A stretch of 64,000 nucleotides of DNA from Tunicatimonas sp964551335 (GCA_964551335.1 CAZKCO010000012.1:1-64000); one strand, 5' to 3'. Counted from the stretch's first letter, positions 41,939-51,436 are shown. Made by a program: numbers and translations. Notes: a model not told the origin generated them from the letters alone.

Positions 41939-43915
41939 TGTAGACGATTCTTCGGAAATCAACTGGTTAACCATTTCTTGCAATACCTGAATCAGCTGCG
42001 CTTGATCATTGAGCCGTTCATTCAATTGTTCAATTTTATGAAGTAAAATCTGGTTCTCCGATTGTACTGAGTCAATCTGAGATTGCTGTGCTTTGGTGGC
42101 CTCCAGCAGAATGGGGACAAACCCCAGGTAGTTCACTCCCAAGTAGTTATCGGAGCGGGTTTTAACCAGCTCGGGATAGGCTTTTTCAACTTCCTGAGCA
42201 ATCAGGCCAATCTGAACTTCATTTCCGAATCTGTTATCCTTCCAGTAGTAACGATAGGCTTGAAGTTTCGCTAACGTCTCCGGTGAGTAAGTAATTTTAT
42301 TCAAGTCCGTTTTCAAGCGACGGTCGCTCGCTGGCACATCGGTGGTTACCGCAGTCACCCTCCCTTTAGCGTCTACGGTGATCGTCTCAATAAAATCGCC
42401 TCCACCTCCGAAAGAACCATTTGGTCCAGTATCCGGTAATCGGTCACTATTCAGAGTGCCTTGTGAAATATTATCAGCGTCCAGATTTTCAATGTTGCTA
42501 CCATTAGAAGATGTGAGTGTAGAGGCTGTCAGGCCATCAAATGTACCATCCGCTGGGGTACTGCCGCCAATCACGGTATTATCAATAGTTCCCCCATTAA
42601 TGTCGACTGAGGATAGTGAGCCGATTGATAAATTACCACTGGCATCTATGGTTGCATCCCCACCTAAAATACCAATAGTTGGTACCCCGCTATTACCAAA
42701 AATAACAGTGCCGGTGGCCATAGATTCTAATTTCTGCACTTCAATTTCCGCAGTAGGAGAGACATCGGCATTAACGATAGATCCATCAGTAATTTTAGCC
42801 GAGCTTACCGATTCATCAGCCAAGTCAGCATTAGCGATTGTACCATCCAGTATCTGAGTTGACTGTACTGCATCCGTACCAATTTTATTGGTGGACACTG
42901 CACCGTCGGCCAGGTCATCAGATTGAATTGCACCGTCAGCAATATTTGAGGTTAAGATAGCATCAGTAGCAATTTTTGATGTTGTCACTGCTAAATCAGC
43001 CAGATCATCGGATAAAATTGAATTATCAGCGATTTCGGAGCTCGTCACTACATCGGGCTGGATAGCAGTAGTACCTGAAGCATCAATTGAAAGATCACCC
43101 ATCATGGGTACTGAGACCAAGGTGGTACCATTACCAATAAGGATGCGTCCGTTGTTGGAAGCATTAATTGCATCCGCATCTCCGTTGATGTCTCCCACAA
43201 AAATATTTCCCTCCGGCAAGAGCGTCTGGGTAAAACTGCCAATAGGGCGAGAGGTGACTTGTCCAGCATTATCAGTGACTATTACCTGGTTAAGCGAAGG
43301 CTGAAACCAACGTGGTAAATTGCCATTATTAGTGATCAAGATGGAATTTCTACCGCTGGTAGGATCGGATAGACCAGCCAGTTTTTGAACTCCGATAGAA
43401 TTATCGCTGATTTTATTACCGGTAACCGCCGAGTCTGCCAGGTTTTGATTGGCTACTACCTCATCCGCCAGTTGCGGAGCAGGGTAAAGCCCCGTAAGGG
43501 CGCCAGCAGCGGTAGTATTTATGGTGACGTCATCGGTAGAATCCGTATCACCCGTATTAAAAATTTGATTGTTAGTAATTTGTAACCCCACTCCGGCGGA
43601 TAAATTCTGACCTACCGTACCGCTAACGATAGGCGCCCAATCATCATTTAACCAGAAATAGAAATTGTTTTCGGTAATATCAAAGATTAGTAAGCCGTTA
43701 TCCGCTGAACTTAAACTGGCCGTAAACGCAGCACTGGTTCGCTGCTCAGTTGTAAGACCTGGAATAAGAATGCCCTGATTATTTGTGGGGGAAACCACGT
43801 GCAAGGCAGCATTGGCATTAGGGTCAGTAGTTCCAACCCCTACCGACTGCGTGTACCCGCAATTAAACAAGACACTAAGTAGTGAGAAGAATATAGTATA
43901 AGCTAGGTATTTCAT
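41885..43915 (-). CDS. Fibre-like secreted protein with an S74 (endosialidase chaperone) C-terminus
   Basis: 676 residues from the ATG at 43915 (MKYLAYTIFFSLLSVLFNCG), with a signal peptide. The N-terminal part opens VGVGTTDPNANAALHV, as in phage- and Bacteroidota-type fibre proteins. Residues about 295-392 hold a degenerate repeat of the IxDGAIxSDDLADGAVSTNKI type (about ten copies), expected to form a trimeric beta-helix. At about 527 the Ser-Lys motif SDRRLK opens the S74 intramolecular chaperone, which trimerises the fibre and cuts itself off. A coiled coil (QIDSVQSENQILLHKIEQLN) follows, then a Ser/Glu/Thr tail. It is the last gene of the T9SS-like unit, 38 bases after the OmpA gene. Confidence 0.85.
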   Translation of the reverse strand: MKYLAYTIFFSLLSVLFNCGYTQSVGVGTTDPNANAALHVVSPTNNQGILIPGLTTEQRTSAAFTASLSSADNGLLIFDITENNFYFWLNDDWAPIVSGTVGQNLSAGVGLQITNNQIFNTGDTDSTDDVTINTTAAGALTGLYPAPQLADEVVANQNLADSAVTGNKISDNSIGVQKLAGLSDPTSGRNSILITNNGNLPRWFQPSLNQVIVTDNAGQVTSRPIGSFTQTLLPEGNIFVGDINGDADAINASNNGRILIGNGTTLVSVPMMGDLSIDASGTTAIQPDVVTSSEIADNSILSDDLADLAVTTSKIATDAILTSNIADGAIQSDDLADGAVSTNKIGTDAVQSTQILDGTIANADLADESVSSAKITDGSIVNADVSPTAEIEVQKLESMATGTVIFGNSGVPTIGILGGDATIDASGNLSIGSLSSVDINGGTIDNTVIGGSTPADGTFDGLTASTLTSSNGSNIENLDADNISQGTLNSDRLPDTGPNGSFGGGGDFIETITVDAKGRVTAVTTDVPASDRRLKTDLNKITYSPETLAKLQAYRYYWKDNRFGNEVQIGLIAQEVEKAYPELVKTRSDNYLGVNYLGFVPILLEATKAQQSQIDSVQSENQILLHKIEQLNERLNDQAQLIQVLQEMVNQLISEESSTLEPITETETEEMGRTNR

Positions 43916-43953
43916 AAGCTGTGCATCAGTATTTAGCAAACGCTTAAAGTAGG

Positions 43954-46395
43954 TTAATTTATGTCAATAACTTGGTAGAATAGATCATTAGCATCTTTAA
44001 TATCTTTGGCCGAGATACGCAATGGCTTGTAGGGTTGTAAAGCATCAATAGGCCGTCCATTGAGCGAATGTAATTCCTCCACAGTCATGCCGGTACTCAA
44101 CAGTATATTACTCAGTTTAACCTTAGGACGTAGTATCCGGGTTACTGCTTCTAATTGCAATTCATTTTCTAAACCAAATATAGTAAACTCTACCCTACGG
44201 TTGAGTTGCTGACTTACGAAAGCATTGGTAGATGTGTATGAGGTTGAAATACCTTTAGCATTTAATACCAAAGCAGCCCGGTCAACTCCATTTTCGATCA
44301 GGTACTGAAATGCAGCCTCGCCCCGCTGCTGACTTAAAATATAATTGTACTGAGCATTTCCCAAACTATCAGTGTAAGCATTAATCTCAATCGATAGATT
44401 TGGATTTAACCGGTAAAGTTCGGCAAGGGCTTCTAGTACTTTTTTAGCTTCCGGGCGAAGTTGGTGTTGATTAAAATCAAAATAAACCGGCTCATACATC
44501 TGAGCTTGGGAATAAACTTGACTCTCTTTGATTTGTAGATTACTTAATAGTACTGAGTCCCGAGCTACGTTGGGTACTAAGACTAGCGAGTAATTAAGAC
44601 TAGAGCGAAGGTTTACAAACCGAAATTCACCCTGAGCATTGCTGGTAGAAACTTTCAGTAATTGGCCTTGAGCATCTAACAGTTGTAGAGACTGTGATTT
44701 TACCGGTACATGTGGTTCGTCAGCCGTTAATAATGTACCAGTAACTATTCCGCTTTCGCTTAGATCTAGAGAATCAAAAGAAAAAGTAGTCAATAATACA
44801 GCACGGTCTTTATTAAGTAATTCGGAATTGTTAGCAGATACTACTAAAGTCTGGACCAACTCATTGTTACGACTTTGTTGATACTCCCGAAATCGGATAT
44901 CGTTTACATCGGAGTTAAGAACAAACCGGGTAGAACCGGAACCCAATCTCTTCTGTGAAACAGATTGTACCCGGATCCAATCTTTGAGTTCTGCGGGAAG
45001 AACTACTTCCCTGCTTAAGTTTGGTGAAGTGTTGGTTGTAGCGAGCGTTTTAGCTTCAGTTTCTACCGGCATAAGTCCGGTAAGGATGCTTTTCCAAGAT
45101 TGTGAACTGTTTCGTTTAAAACGATAGATATCAAAATTTCCTTCCCGATTGGAAGCCAAATATCCCGTCTTATCTCCCAGCATTAAATAGCTGTCATCAG
45201 CACTGGAGTTGATGGGGGCAGGCAACTGTACTCTCAGTCGCTGAGCAGCACTTGAATAATCTGTGATCATAAAAAGATCCATACCACCTTGCCCCCAGTG
45301 TCCGTTTGAGCCAAAAACTAGCAAGTCTTCTGTTGCGAGAAAAAACGGAGTAACTTCATCGGATGGGGTATTTACGGTAGTATCCAGACAAATAGGAGTC
45401 GCCCATTTTTCATCAGATATCCGAAGACTCATCCAAATGTCTAAACCACCGTTACCCCCTGGGCGGTCAGAAGCATAAAACAGGGTATCGCCTAAGGTTG
45501 TAATTGATGGGTGCTTAGTATTGTATCCTGATAGATTAAGGGGAACTTCGAGGGGAGAAGCAGTTTGCCACTCCCCTTCTTCTCTTTTTGTATAATAAAG
45601 TTGGCAAGGTTGGTCCTCCGGGCAAAACGTATAGTAAAATTCATCTCGTGCAGCACAGTAACTTCCAGACCCTTCACTGGCTTTGGTATTCAGTAGCTTG
45701 GATAATTCGTCCCCAGTTTTCCAGTCGCCTCGACTTCTTTCGAATTGAAAAAAATTAGCGTTATTCTCACCGAACCGATAGGAAATTTTTTGCTTGCCCG
45801 AAAATCGAGTACTGGTTATTAATAACGCAGAGTCATTACCGAACAAAACCGGGGCATAATCATAGTTTGGGCTGTTAATTGGTTCCTCAAGCTTCGTTAT
45901 ATTTATAAGCTTATTTACCTCTTTGGTAAGTAACCACTCTTCACAGCTAACTTTCAAAGCTTCAGCCTGAGTGTGAATAGTTTGGGGAAGCCCCTCAGCA
46001 TACTCTAATAAGGAATCTAATACTTCCATTGATTCAGCGCAGCGCCCAAGTTGTTTTAACATGACCGCCTGAAGATAGGCTCCCTCCGGATATAAAAACT
46101 CAGAATTCTGACTGACATACTGATACCATGTAAGCGCATTTGCGTAATCGAATTGCAAACGATAGCTTTCTGCCAACTTCAAGGCAACTTCATAATTACT
46201 ACTATCTTCATTCAGAACTGCTTTATAATATTGAGCAGCACGATAATACTGTTCTGCAGAAAAATACTGGTCTCCCTCAACTTCAGTATTTACATTTAGT
46301 CCCGTTTGCCCAGATACATTAACCGCCCAAGCATTCAGCACTAGTAACAAAAGTGCTAAAGAACGAATTGATGTTTGATCAGGAGGGAAAAACAT
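43954..46395 (-). CDS. TPR-PD40-OmpA family outer-membrane protein of the T9SS accessory type
   Basis: 813 residues. The ATG at 46395 is chosen because it yields a signal peptide (MFFPPDQTSIRSLALLLLVL..AVNVSGQ) and lies one base after the upstream stop. Domains in order are TPR helices (about 35-165), a PD40/WD40-like propeller (about 190-470: SITTLGDTLFYASDRPGGNG, YLASNREGNFDIYRF), a carboxypeptidase-regulatory-like strand domain (about 590-625), an OmpA peptidoglycan-binding domain (about 633-735: PVYFDFNQHQLRPEAKKVL, INAYTDSLGN) and a LysM-like end. This layout matches PorE-like proteins that anchor PorP/SprF complexes to the wall. Confidence 0.87.
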   Translation of the reverse strand: MFFPPDQTSIRSLALLLLVLNAWAVNVSGQTGLNVNTEVEGDQYFSAEQYYRAAQYYKAVLNEDSSNYEVALKLAESYRLQFDYANALTWYQYVSQNSEFLYPEGAYLQAVMLKQLGRCAESMEVLDSLLEYAEGLPQTIHTQAEALKVSCEEWLLTKEVNKLINITKLEEPINSPNYDYAPVLFGNDSALLITSTRFSGKQKISYRFGENNANFFQFERSRGDWKTGDELSKLLNTKASEGSGSYCAARDEFYYTFCPEDQPCQLYYTKREEGEWQTASPLEVPLNLSGYNTKHPSITTLGDTLFYASDRPGGNGGLDIWMSLRISDEKWATPICLDTTVNTPSDEVTPFFLATEDLLVFGSNGHWGQGGMDLFMITDYSSAAQRLRVQLPAPINSSADDSYLMLGDKTGYLASNREGNFDIYRFKRNSSQSWKSILTGLMPVETEAKTLATTNTSPNLSREVVLPAELKDWIRVQSVSQKRLGSGSTRFVLNSDVNDIRFREYQQSRNNELVQTLVVSANNSELLNKDRAVLLTTFSFDSLDLSESGIVTGTLLTADEPHVPVKSQSLQLLDAQGQLLKVSTSNAQGEFRFVNLRSSLNYSLVLVPNVARDSVLLSNLQIKESQVYSQAQMYEPVYFDFNQHQLRPEAKKVLEALAELYRLNPNLSIEINAYTDSLGNAQYNYILSQQRGEAAFQYLIENGVDRAALVLNAKGISTSYTSTNAFVSQQLNRRVEFTIFGLENELQLEAVTRILRPKVKLSNILLSTGMTVEELHSLNGRPIDALQPYKPLRISAKDIKDANDLFYQVIDIN

Positions 46396-46396
46396 G

Positions 46397-47452
46397 TCAG
46401 AACAACGGGGTAGATTGAGTTTTTGGTGTGTTTTTAGGGAACCATTGATAAAGAATTGAAAGTTCCATTGCATATTGGTTCGGCACCCCCCTTCTTTCAA
46501 CTGAAAGATGAGCATCATAAGATAGCGCTGTCTGCCACTTTCTACCCCCGATTCCTACCAAAAATATCAAACTCTTTTCCTTACGATACCAGGTTCCAGC
46601 AAATAATTTAAAATCAGATGGAACAGGATTACTAGGGGTAGATAATTGGGTATGATAAGTGAGATAGGTACCCGCCTGAAAAGTAAAGAATGGGTTTTGC
46701 CAACTCGCAAGAAAATCAGGAGCTAATGAAAGTCGTTCGCTTACCAGAAACTCTCCTCCAGCCAGCACTGTGTATCCCATTGATAACACATTATTGTCTT
46801 GAGTTACAAACCCTAGGTCAGGCTCATTAAGATTGCTGAGTCCCATACCAGCATAAAACCGTAGAGGCCTAGCCTGAGACAGCGGGTTGCGGGTAGGGTC
46901 ATAATTCCATAAAAATCCAGCATTAATTCCGAGAGTGTTTATCTGATCAGGATAATTCTCGTAGGGAATACTGCCTCCGGTAAAACCATTGTAGCGGAGT
47001 TGAGACGGCCAGTTCAATTGACTAAAATCCACCCGGATTTGTCGGTATCCAGTCTGTAGTCCTAAACTAATCCAGTGGGTGGCATACCGGTCAAGATAGA
47101 TATTGTAGGCAGCTGCAAGCTGAGCTTGGGTTGTACGATATTCCTGAGCCTGTCCAGCAACGTCCTGTAGAAAATTCAGCCCGATACCGCCTCCCGGCGC
47201 TTCCCGACTGGTAAGATAGACCGGTAACGCTATCGAAGCATATCCGGTTCGATAGGCTACTGGTCCAAATTGTTGCAAACGAGACTGAAACCTAATTATC
47301 GGATTTGAAATGGCTCCTGCCGAAGCTGGATTGAGGATTAGTGGTGCCGACTGATACTGAGAAAACCGAATGTCTTGCGCTGAAGATAATTGGCTAAGAA
47401 GGATTCCACCGATTAGAATTACATTCAGTTTAAAAAATGTGGGGTATCGCAT
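46397..47452 (-). CDS. PorP/SprF family type IX secretion membrane protein
   Basis: 351 residues with a signal peptide (ending LSSA-Q), opening DIRFSQYQSAPLILNPASAG, the hallmark of PorP/SprF outer-membrane barrels. The remaining Gly/Tyr-rich strands (GYASIALPVYLTSREAPGGG, RPLRFYAGMGLSNLNEP, YAMELSILYQWF) complete the barrel. SprF-like proteins are needed to export and attach specific large T9SS substrates with type B sorting domains. Such a substrate is encoded one base upstream, and the OmpA-type partner one base downstream. Confidence 0.93.
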   Translation of the reverse strand: MRYPTFFKLNVILIGGILLSQLSSAQDIRFSQYQSAPLILNPASAGAISNPIIRFQSRLQQFGPVAYRTGYASIALPVYLTSREAPGGGIGLNFLQDVAGQAQEYRTTQAQLAAAYNIYLDRYATHWISLGLQTGYRQIRVDFSQLNWPSQLRYNGFTGGSIPYENYPDQINTLGINAGFLWNYDPTRNPLSQARPLRFYAGMGLSNLNEPDLGFVTQDNNVLSMGYTVLAGGEFLVSERLSLAPDFLASWQNPFFTFQAGTYLTYHTQLSTPSNPVPSDFKLFAGTWYRKEKSLIFLVGIGGRKWQTALSYDAHLSVERRGVPNQYAMELSILYQWFPKNTPKTQSTPLF

Positions 47453-47453
47453 G

Positions 47454-48629
47454 CTAACGAAATAACGTAATTGACCCGGTTTTTTCTACGGCCTGATTAG
47501 TTTCAAACCTTCCTCGTAGAATATAGGAATAGACTCCGGAAGGTGCCGGTTCGTTGGAATTCTGGTCAACTCCATTCCAGCCAACTGTTAAAGCATCGTT
47601 CAACACTCTGGTCTGGTATACTATCTGCCCCCAGCGGTTAAAAACCGTAAATGAAAAGCCATCGGCCAACAAATTGGCAGCATAGACTTTAATTTCTCTA
47701 TCTGTAGGATTAGCGGCATCCGGTGCGAAAGCAGAAGGTATTTCCACTGAATTTTCCAGAGAGTATTCAGTGGTTAATCCCAAAGATACTATTGGTCCGG
47801 TTGCAGCTAATTCACTAGTGACAAGACCGTCAACCGCACTTCCGCTACGATCTTCTTGCCCTAAACTAGTAAAATCACTTGTCAAATCATCAGCTTGCAC
47901 TACTACCACTCCCACCAAATCGTCAAAATTGTCTTCCTCGGTAACTGGTAAAGTGACAATGGAACCTTCGTAGGTTCCGCTTACAACATTGAATGTCCAG
48001 TATTTACCGCCCCCCTTCTCCTCCAATCGATCACCCCTCACCTGCAATGATTCACTATCAACCACCTCAGCCAATAAAACAGGGGTTACTCCCCGCACAT
48101 CCTGTAGTTCAAGTGGCAAAAAAGCATTTTCAGTACCTAAGGGAAGGTATCGATATCCTGTTCCGGCAAATTGTATGGGTCCCCGCACATAGGACGTTTC
48201 ACTAGCATTGTTAACAAGAGCTGTTTCTTCTAATTGAAGAATATTCGACTGACTTGCGACTAAAATGCCGCTATTGAGAATCAGTGTATCCCTGACAGAG
48301 ATACTACTTTCTAAGACTTTGTCGCCATCGTTCTCCAGCCTGAGTGTACCGAACGTTTGTCCGTCGTGCTGGATAAGCTGTTGTCCCAAACCGATTAATT
48401 CTACGCTACCATTGCCGCTGTAGCTCGATCGATTTATCCAATTCTGTCCGAGATGAATAATCCCCTGGTTAATAACAAATCCATCATTTTCCATGGATTG
48501 AGACAATGTAAGAGTGGCTTCGGAAGTGATACTTAAGATTTGTCCTTCCTCTACAATCAGCGACTGAGCGATAGTCAGTGAGAACCAAAAAATGGTTAAA
48601 GTTGAGGTAAAAATGGTTTTAGCTAACAT
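47454..48629 (-). CDS. T9SS substrate with a CHU_C (type B sorting) C-terminal domain
   Basis: 392 residues from the ATG at 48629 (MLAKTIFTSTLTIFWFSLTI), with a signal peptide. The middle is a beta-rich filamentous region (ILSITSEATLTLSQSMENDG onward), plausibly an adhesin-like beta-solenoid. The C-terminal 85 residues carry the gliding-motility/CHU_C signal: EIPSAFAPDAANPTDREIKV, FTVFNRWGQIVYQT, WNGVDQNSNEPAPSGVYSYI. This domain targets secretion through the type IX system and needs a SprF-type helper. It is the first gene of the four-gene unit. Confidence 0.9.
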   Translation of the reverse strand: MLAKTIFTSTLTIFWFSLTIAQSLIVEEGQILSITSEATLTLSQSMENDGFVINQGIIHLGQNWINRSSYSGNGSVELIGLGQQLIQHDGQTFGTLRLENDGDKVLESSISVRDTLILNSGILVASQSNILQLEETALVNNASETSYVRGPIQFAGTGYRYLPLGTENAFLPLELQDVRGVTPVLLAEVVDSESLQVRGDRLEEKGGGKYWTFNVVSGTYEGSIVTLPVTEEDNFDDLVGVVVVQADDLTSDFTSLGQEDRSGSAVDGLVTSELAATGPIVSLGLTTEYSLENSVEIPSAFAPDAANPTDREIKVYAANLLADGFSFTVFNRWGQIVYQTRVLNDALTVGWNGVDQNSNEPAPSGVYSYILRGRFETNQAVEKTGSITLFR

Positions 48630-48752
48630 CGGTTCATCACCAGAAAAGTCAGTATTATTTTTTTCCAAATCTGAAAATAAAAATAATCCAACTGATTGGA
48701 AAGAAACCCTTTAAAAATGCAAAAAAAATAGCAAGAAACTGAGTATATATCC

Positions 48753-48935
48753 TTAGGTAATTGGTTCTTCTACCTGCTGTTCAATCTTTTTCTGAATGCT
48801 TTCCAAGTCTATAGCCGAACAGGAGCCACATCCTTTCGGACAATCAGTAGATGATCCTCTGAATTGCTGATACAACAGATAGCTTAAATAACCTACCGCC
48901 ACTAAAAATAAAAGTATAACTAGTACTGTCTGCAT
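48753..48935 (-). CDS. FeoB-associated Cys-rich membrane protein
   Basis: 60 residues with one N-terminal membrane helix (TVLVILLFLVAVGYLSYLLY) and a cytoplasmic CPKGCGSC motif, then a charged helix. This is the small FeoB-associated family found at the end of feo operons in Bacteroidota and Firmicutes. It may act like FeoC or carry iron through its Cys residues. It begins 3 bases after the feoB stop, so it is in the operon. Confidence 0.88.
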   Translation of the reverse strand: MQTVLVILLFLVAVGYLSYLLYQQFRGSSTDCPKGCGSCSAIDLESIQKKIEQQVEEPIT

Positions 48936-48938
48936 GTA

Positions 48939-51083
48939 TTAACTAAAGAATTGATAGACCAAAAATGCTCCAACATAGGCCACTACCGTCATATAAGCCA
49001 ATTGCAACATGGGCCATTTCCAGCTTTTGGTTTCACGCTTAACAATGGCTAGTGTGCTCATACACTGCATAGCGAAGGCGTAGAAAACAAGTAGGGAAAA
49101 AGCGACAGCCGGAGTAAACCGAGGCCCACCAGTTTCAGGGTTGATCTCGTTCCTTAAGCGGCTCTTAATAGTACTTTCGCTCTCAGTCTCACCGATGCTG
49201 TAGAGCGTAGCGATGGTCCCGACAAATACCTCACGAGCTGCAAAGGAAGTAATCAGAGCAATGCCTATTTTCCAATCATAGCCCAAAGGTCGGATGACTG
49301 GTTCAATCCATTTTCCGAACTGTCCGGCAAACGATTCTTGTAAACGGACACTCGCAATCTGCTGATCTATATCTTCGAATAAGCTCGGATCTTGTTGGGC
49401 AGTTTCTCTGACATTATCCTCAGCTAGCTGCATAGCGTCGCCCGGGCCATAGGATGCTAATACCCATAGAACAATGGATACCGCTAATATAATCTTACCG
49501 GCTTCAAACACAAATGTTCGGGATTTCTCCAGAACGGTTATCCCAACGTTTTGCCAACGGGGCCAGCGGTACGTAGGAAGCTCCATTACCAAAAAGCCCC
49601 TACTGCTAGTCTTGATGATTTTTTTCATCACCCAGGCTGAACTAATCGCCATAAAAAATCCCAGGAGGTACATCCCCATTAGCACTAATCCCGCCAGATT
49701 AAAAATGCCTAAGTACGTTCGTTCGGGTACCACCAACCCAATAAGAATAACATAAACCGGCAAGCGAGCCGAGCAGCTCATAAAGGGAGTTACAAAAATG
49801 GTAATAATGCGATCTTTCCAATCATCAATTCCTCGGGTGGCCATAACGGCCGGAATAGCACAGGCCAATCCCGAAATGAGTGGCACAACACTACGGCCAT
49901 TCAAACCTGCTTTACGCATCAGTTTATCCATCAAAAAGACGACTCGAGACATATAGCCCGACTCTTCCAGAATGGTGATGAAGGCAAATAAAATTGCAAT
50001 TTGAGGAATGAAAATAACAATCCCTCCGATACCCGGTACCACTCCTTCCGCTAATAGGTTTGAGAGCGGACCATCGGGCAAGGTTTCGCTAATCCAGCCA
50101 CCCAACTTTCCGAACATCAGATCAATGAAATCCATGGGGGCTGCTGCCCAAGCAAAAATTGCTTGGAAAATGAGTAGGAGAAGACCAAAAAAAATGAGAT
50201 AGCCGAATACTTTGTGGGTAACCCAATAATCTAGCTTTTCAGTGAAGGATGATGTTTTCGTAGGTGGCGAGGCAACAGCTTCCTCCAGTATGTGGTCAAT
50301 GTATTGGTAGCGCTGGGTAGTTTCTTCAGCTTGAAGTGCCTCGGAATTAAACCCAAATTGAGACTTGCAGTCTTTGAGTAATTTTTTTTCTTCAGAACTA
50401 AGAAAGGTAAGTGAGTCACCGTAGTGCAAAAGCAGATAGGCCTGATAGTAATTTTTACAGTCAAGTTGGTGCTTTATTTCAGTCACTGACTCAGGAGCGA
50501 CGTTCTTCGCATCATAGAATTGCCTTAAGGGTCTATTTACTTCATCATCAAGTAATGCTTTTAGTTCCGACAGGCCTTCACCCAAGCGGGCATTCATTTG
50601 CACAATGGGAATATTACCCAATTGACGCTGCAGAGCTTCTATGTCTAAGCGTATATTTCGCTTTTTCACCAAATCTGCCATGTTCAGTACCAGAATGATC
50701 GGAAGCCCCAAATCAATAAGTTGGGTACAAATCAGCAAATTTCGTTCAAGGTTGGTCGCATCAGCGACCATCACTACCGCCTGAAAAGAATTCTTCTTAA
50801 AATCCAGTAATTGATTGGCAACGACCAATTCATCAGATGAGCGAGGGAAAATACTGTAAGTACCGGGTAAATCAACTACTTGTACCGATTGCCCCGATGG
50901 AAGGTGAAGTGTGCCTACTTTCTTATCTACCGTTACACCTGGATAGTTTCCCACCTTCTGATTCAGGCCGGTAAGCAAATTGAAAAGACTACTTTTTCCC
51001 GAATTTGGATTACCCACCAGGGCTACTCGACCTCGACTAACCAACTGCTTGGACGGTATTTCGGTAACCGCTTCTTTACTCAT
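48939..51083 (-). CDS. feoB: Ferrous iron transporter FeoB
   Basis: A 714-residue inner-membrane Fe(II) importer. The N-terminal G-domain has ALVGNPNSGKSSLFNLLTGL (G1), the Thr of PGVTVDKK (G2), DLPG (G3) and LVLNMADL (G4). A helical linker spans about 180-275. The two gate-type membrane repeats follow, with YMSRVVFLMDKLMRKAGLNG, VPLISGLACAIPAVMATRGI (with the conserved Cys-Ala-Ile-Pro) and RLPVYVILIGLVVPER. The length fits the family. It overlaps feoA by 4 bases. Confidence 0.96.
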   Translation of the reverse strand: MSKEAVTEIPSKQLVSRGRVALVGNPNSGKSSLFNLLTGLNQKVGNYPGVTVDKKVGTLHLPSGQSVQVVDLPGTYSIFPRSSDELVVANQLLDFKKNSFQAVVMVADATNLERNLLICTQLIDLGLPIILVLNMADLVKKRNIRLDIEALQRQLGNIPIVQMNARLGEGLSELKALLDDEVNRPLRQFYDAKNVAPESVTEIKHQLDCKNYYQAYLLLHYGDSLTFLSSEEKKLLKDCKSQFGFNSEALQAEETTQRYQYIDHILEEAVASPPTKTSSFTEKLDYWVTHKVFGYLIFFGLLLLIFQAIFAWAAAPMDFIDLMFGKLGGWISETLPDGPLSNLLAEGVVPGIGGIVIFIPQIAILFAFITILEESGYMSRVVFLMDKLMRKAGLNGRSVVPLISGLACAIPAVMATRGIDDWKDRIITIFVTPFMSCSARLPVYVILIGLVVPERTYLGIFNLAGLVLMGMYLLGFFMAISSAWVMKKIIKTSSRGFLVMELPTYRWPRWQNVGITVLEKSRTFVFEAGKIILAVSIVLWVLASYGPGDAMQLAEDNVRETAQQDPSLFEDIDQQIASVRLQESFAGQFGKWIEPVIRPLGYDWKIGIALITSFAAREVFVGTIATLYSIGETESESTIKSRLRNEINPETGGPRFTPAVAFSLLVFYAFAMQCMSTLAIVKRETKSWKWPMLQLAYMTVVAYVGAFLVYQFFS

Positions 51084-51298
51084 ACTACTTCTACTAATTC
51101 TGCTTCTTCTAGCCGTAAAGCCAATTGATAGCCCGCTAGCTGCACGGCAATTGGATCACCTAAAGGAGCTTTATAATTGAAAAGAACCGTTTTGCCGGGC
51201 AAAACGCCCATTTCCATTAGTTTAATCGTGATTGGTGAGGGTTTTAATTGCCGGATTATCCTTTGTTCTCCCGGAACCATCTTAGCTATTGTTTTCAT
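51080..51298 (-). CDS. feoA: FeoA-type SH3-like protein
   Basis: A 72-residue SH3-like beta-barrel with the family pattern MVPGEQRIIRQLKPSPITIK, LMEMGVLPGKTVLFNYKAP, and GDPIAVQLAGYQLALRLEEA. FeoA is a cytosolic helper that binds FeoB and is required for its transport activity. It is the first gene of the feo operon. Upstream (51345-51377) are a TACATTTG -7 element and a 19-base palindrome that may be an iron-repressor site. Confidence 0.93.
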   Translation of the reverse strand: MKTIAKMVPGEQRIIRQLKPSPITIKLMEMGVLPGKTVLFNYKAPLGDPIAVQLAGYQLALRLEEAELVEVV

Positions 51299-51344
51299 CG
51301 GACGATCATACTTGGTTACTATTAAAAACCGTAACTAGATTTAG

Positions 51345-51377
51345 CAAATGTACTTTTAATTTAGAACTTATCTAAAT
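51345..51377 (-). promoter_or_regulatory. feo promoter with overlapping 19-base palindrome
   Basis: On the minus strand TACATTTG (51352-51345) fits the -7 consensus and sits 46 bases before feoA. ATTTAGAACTTATCTAAAT (51359-51377) is a perfect 7+5+7 palindrome between the expected -33 and -7 positions. Its length and half-site TTTAGA resemble DtxR/IdeR/MntR-family operators more than a Fur box. No TTG -33 element is evident, so an operator overlapping a weak promoter is plausible. Confidence 0.55.
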
Positions 51378-51436
51378 AATAAATTAAAAACTAGTTTTGT
51401 TCTTAAGCAGCGCTTTTTTATTGAAATAGCTGTTGA

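Noticed and set aside
42342..42857. 171-residue plus-strand frame
   Set aside because: Lies wholly inside the S74 gene, antisense to its repeat region. The repetitive coding strand keeps the opposite frame open.
41885..48629. Prophage tail region, suggested by the S74 fibre protein
   Set aside because: No capsid, portal, terminase, lysis or integrase genes; neighbours are T9SS-type Bacteroidota envelope genes.
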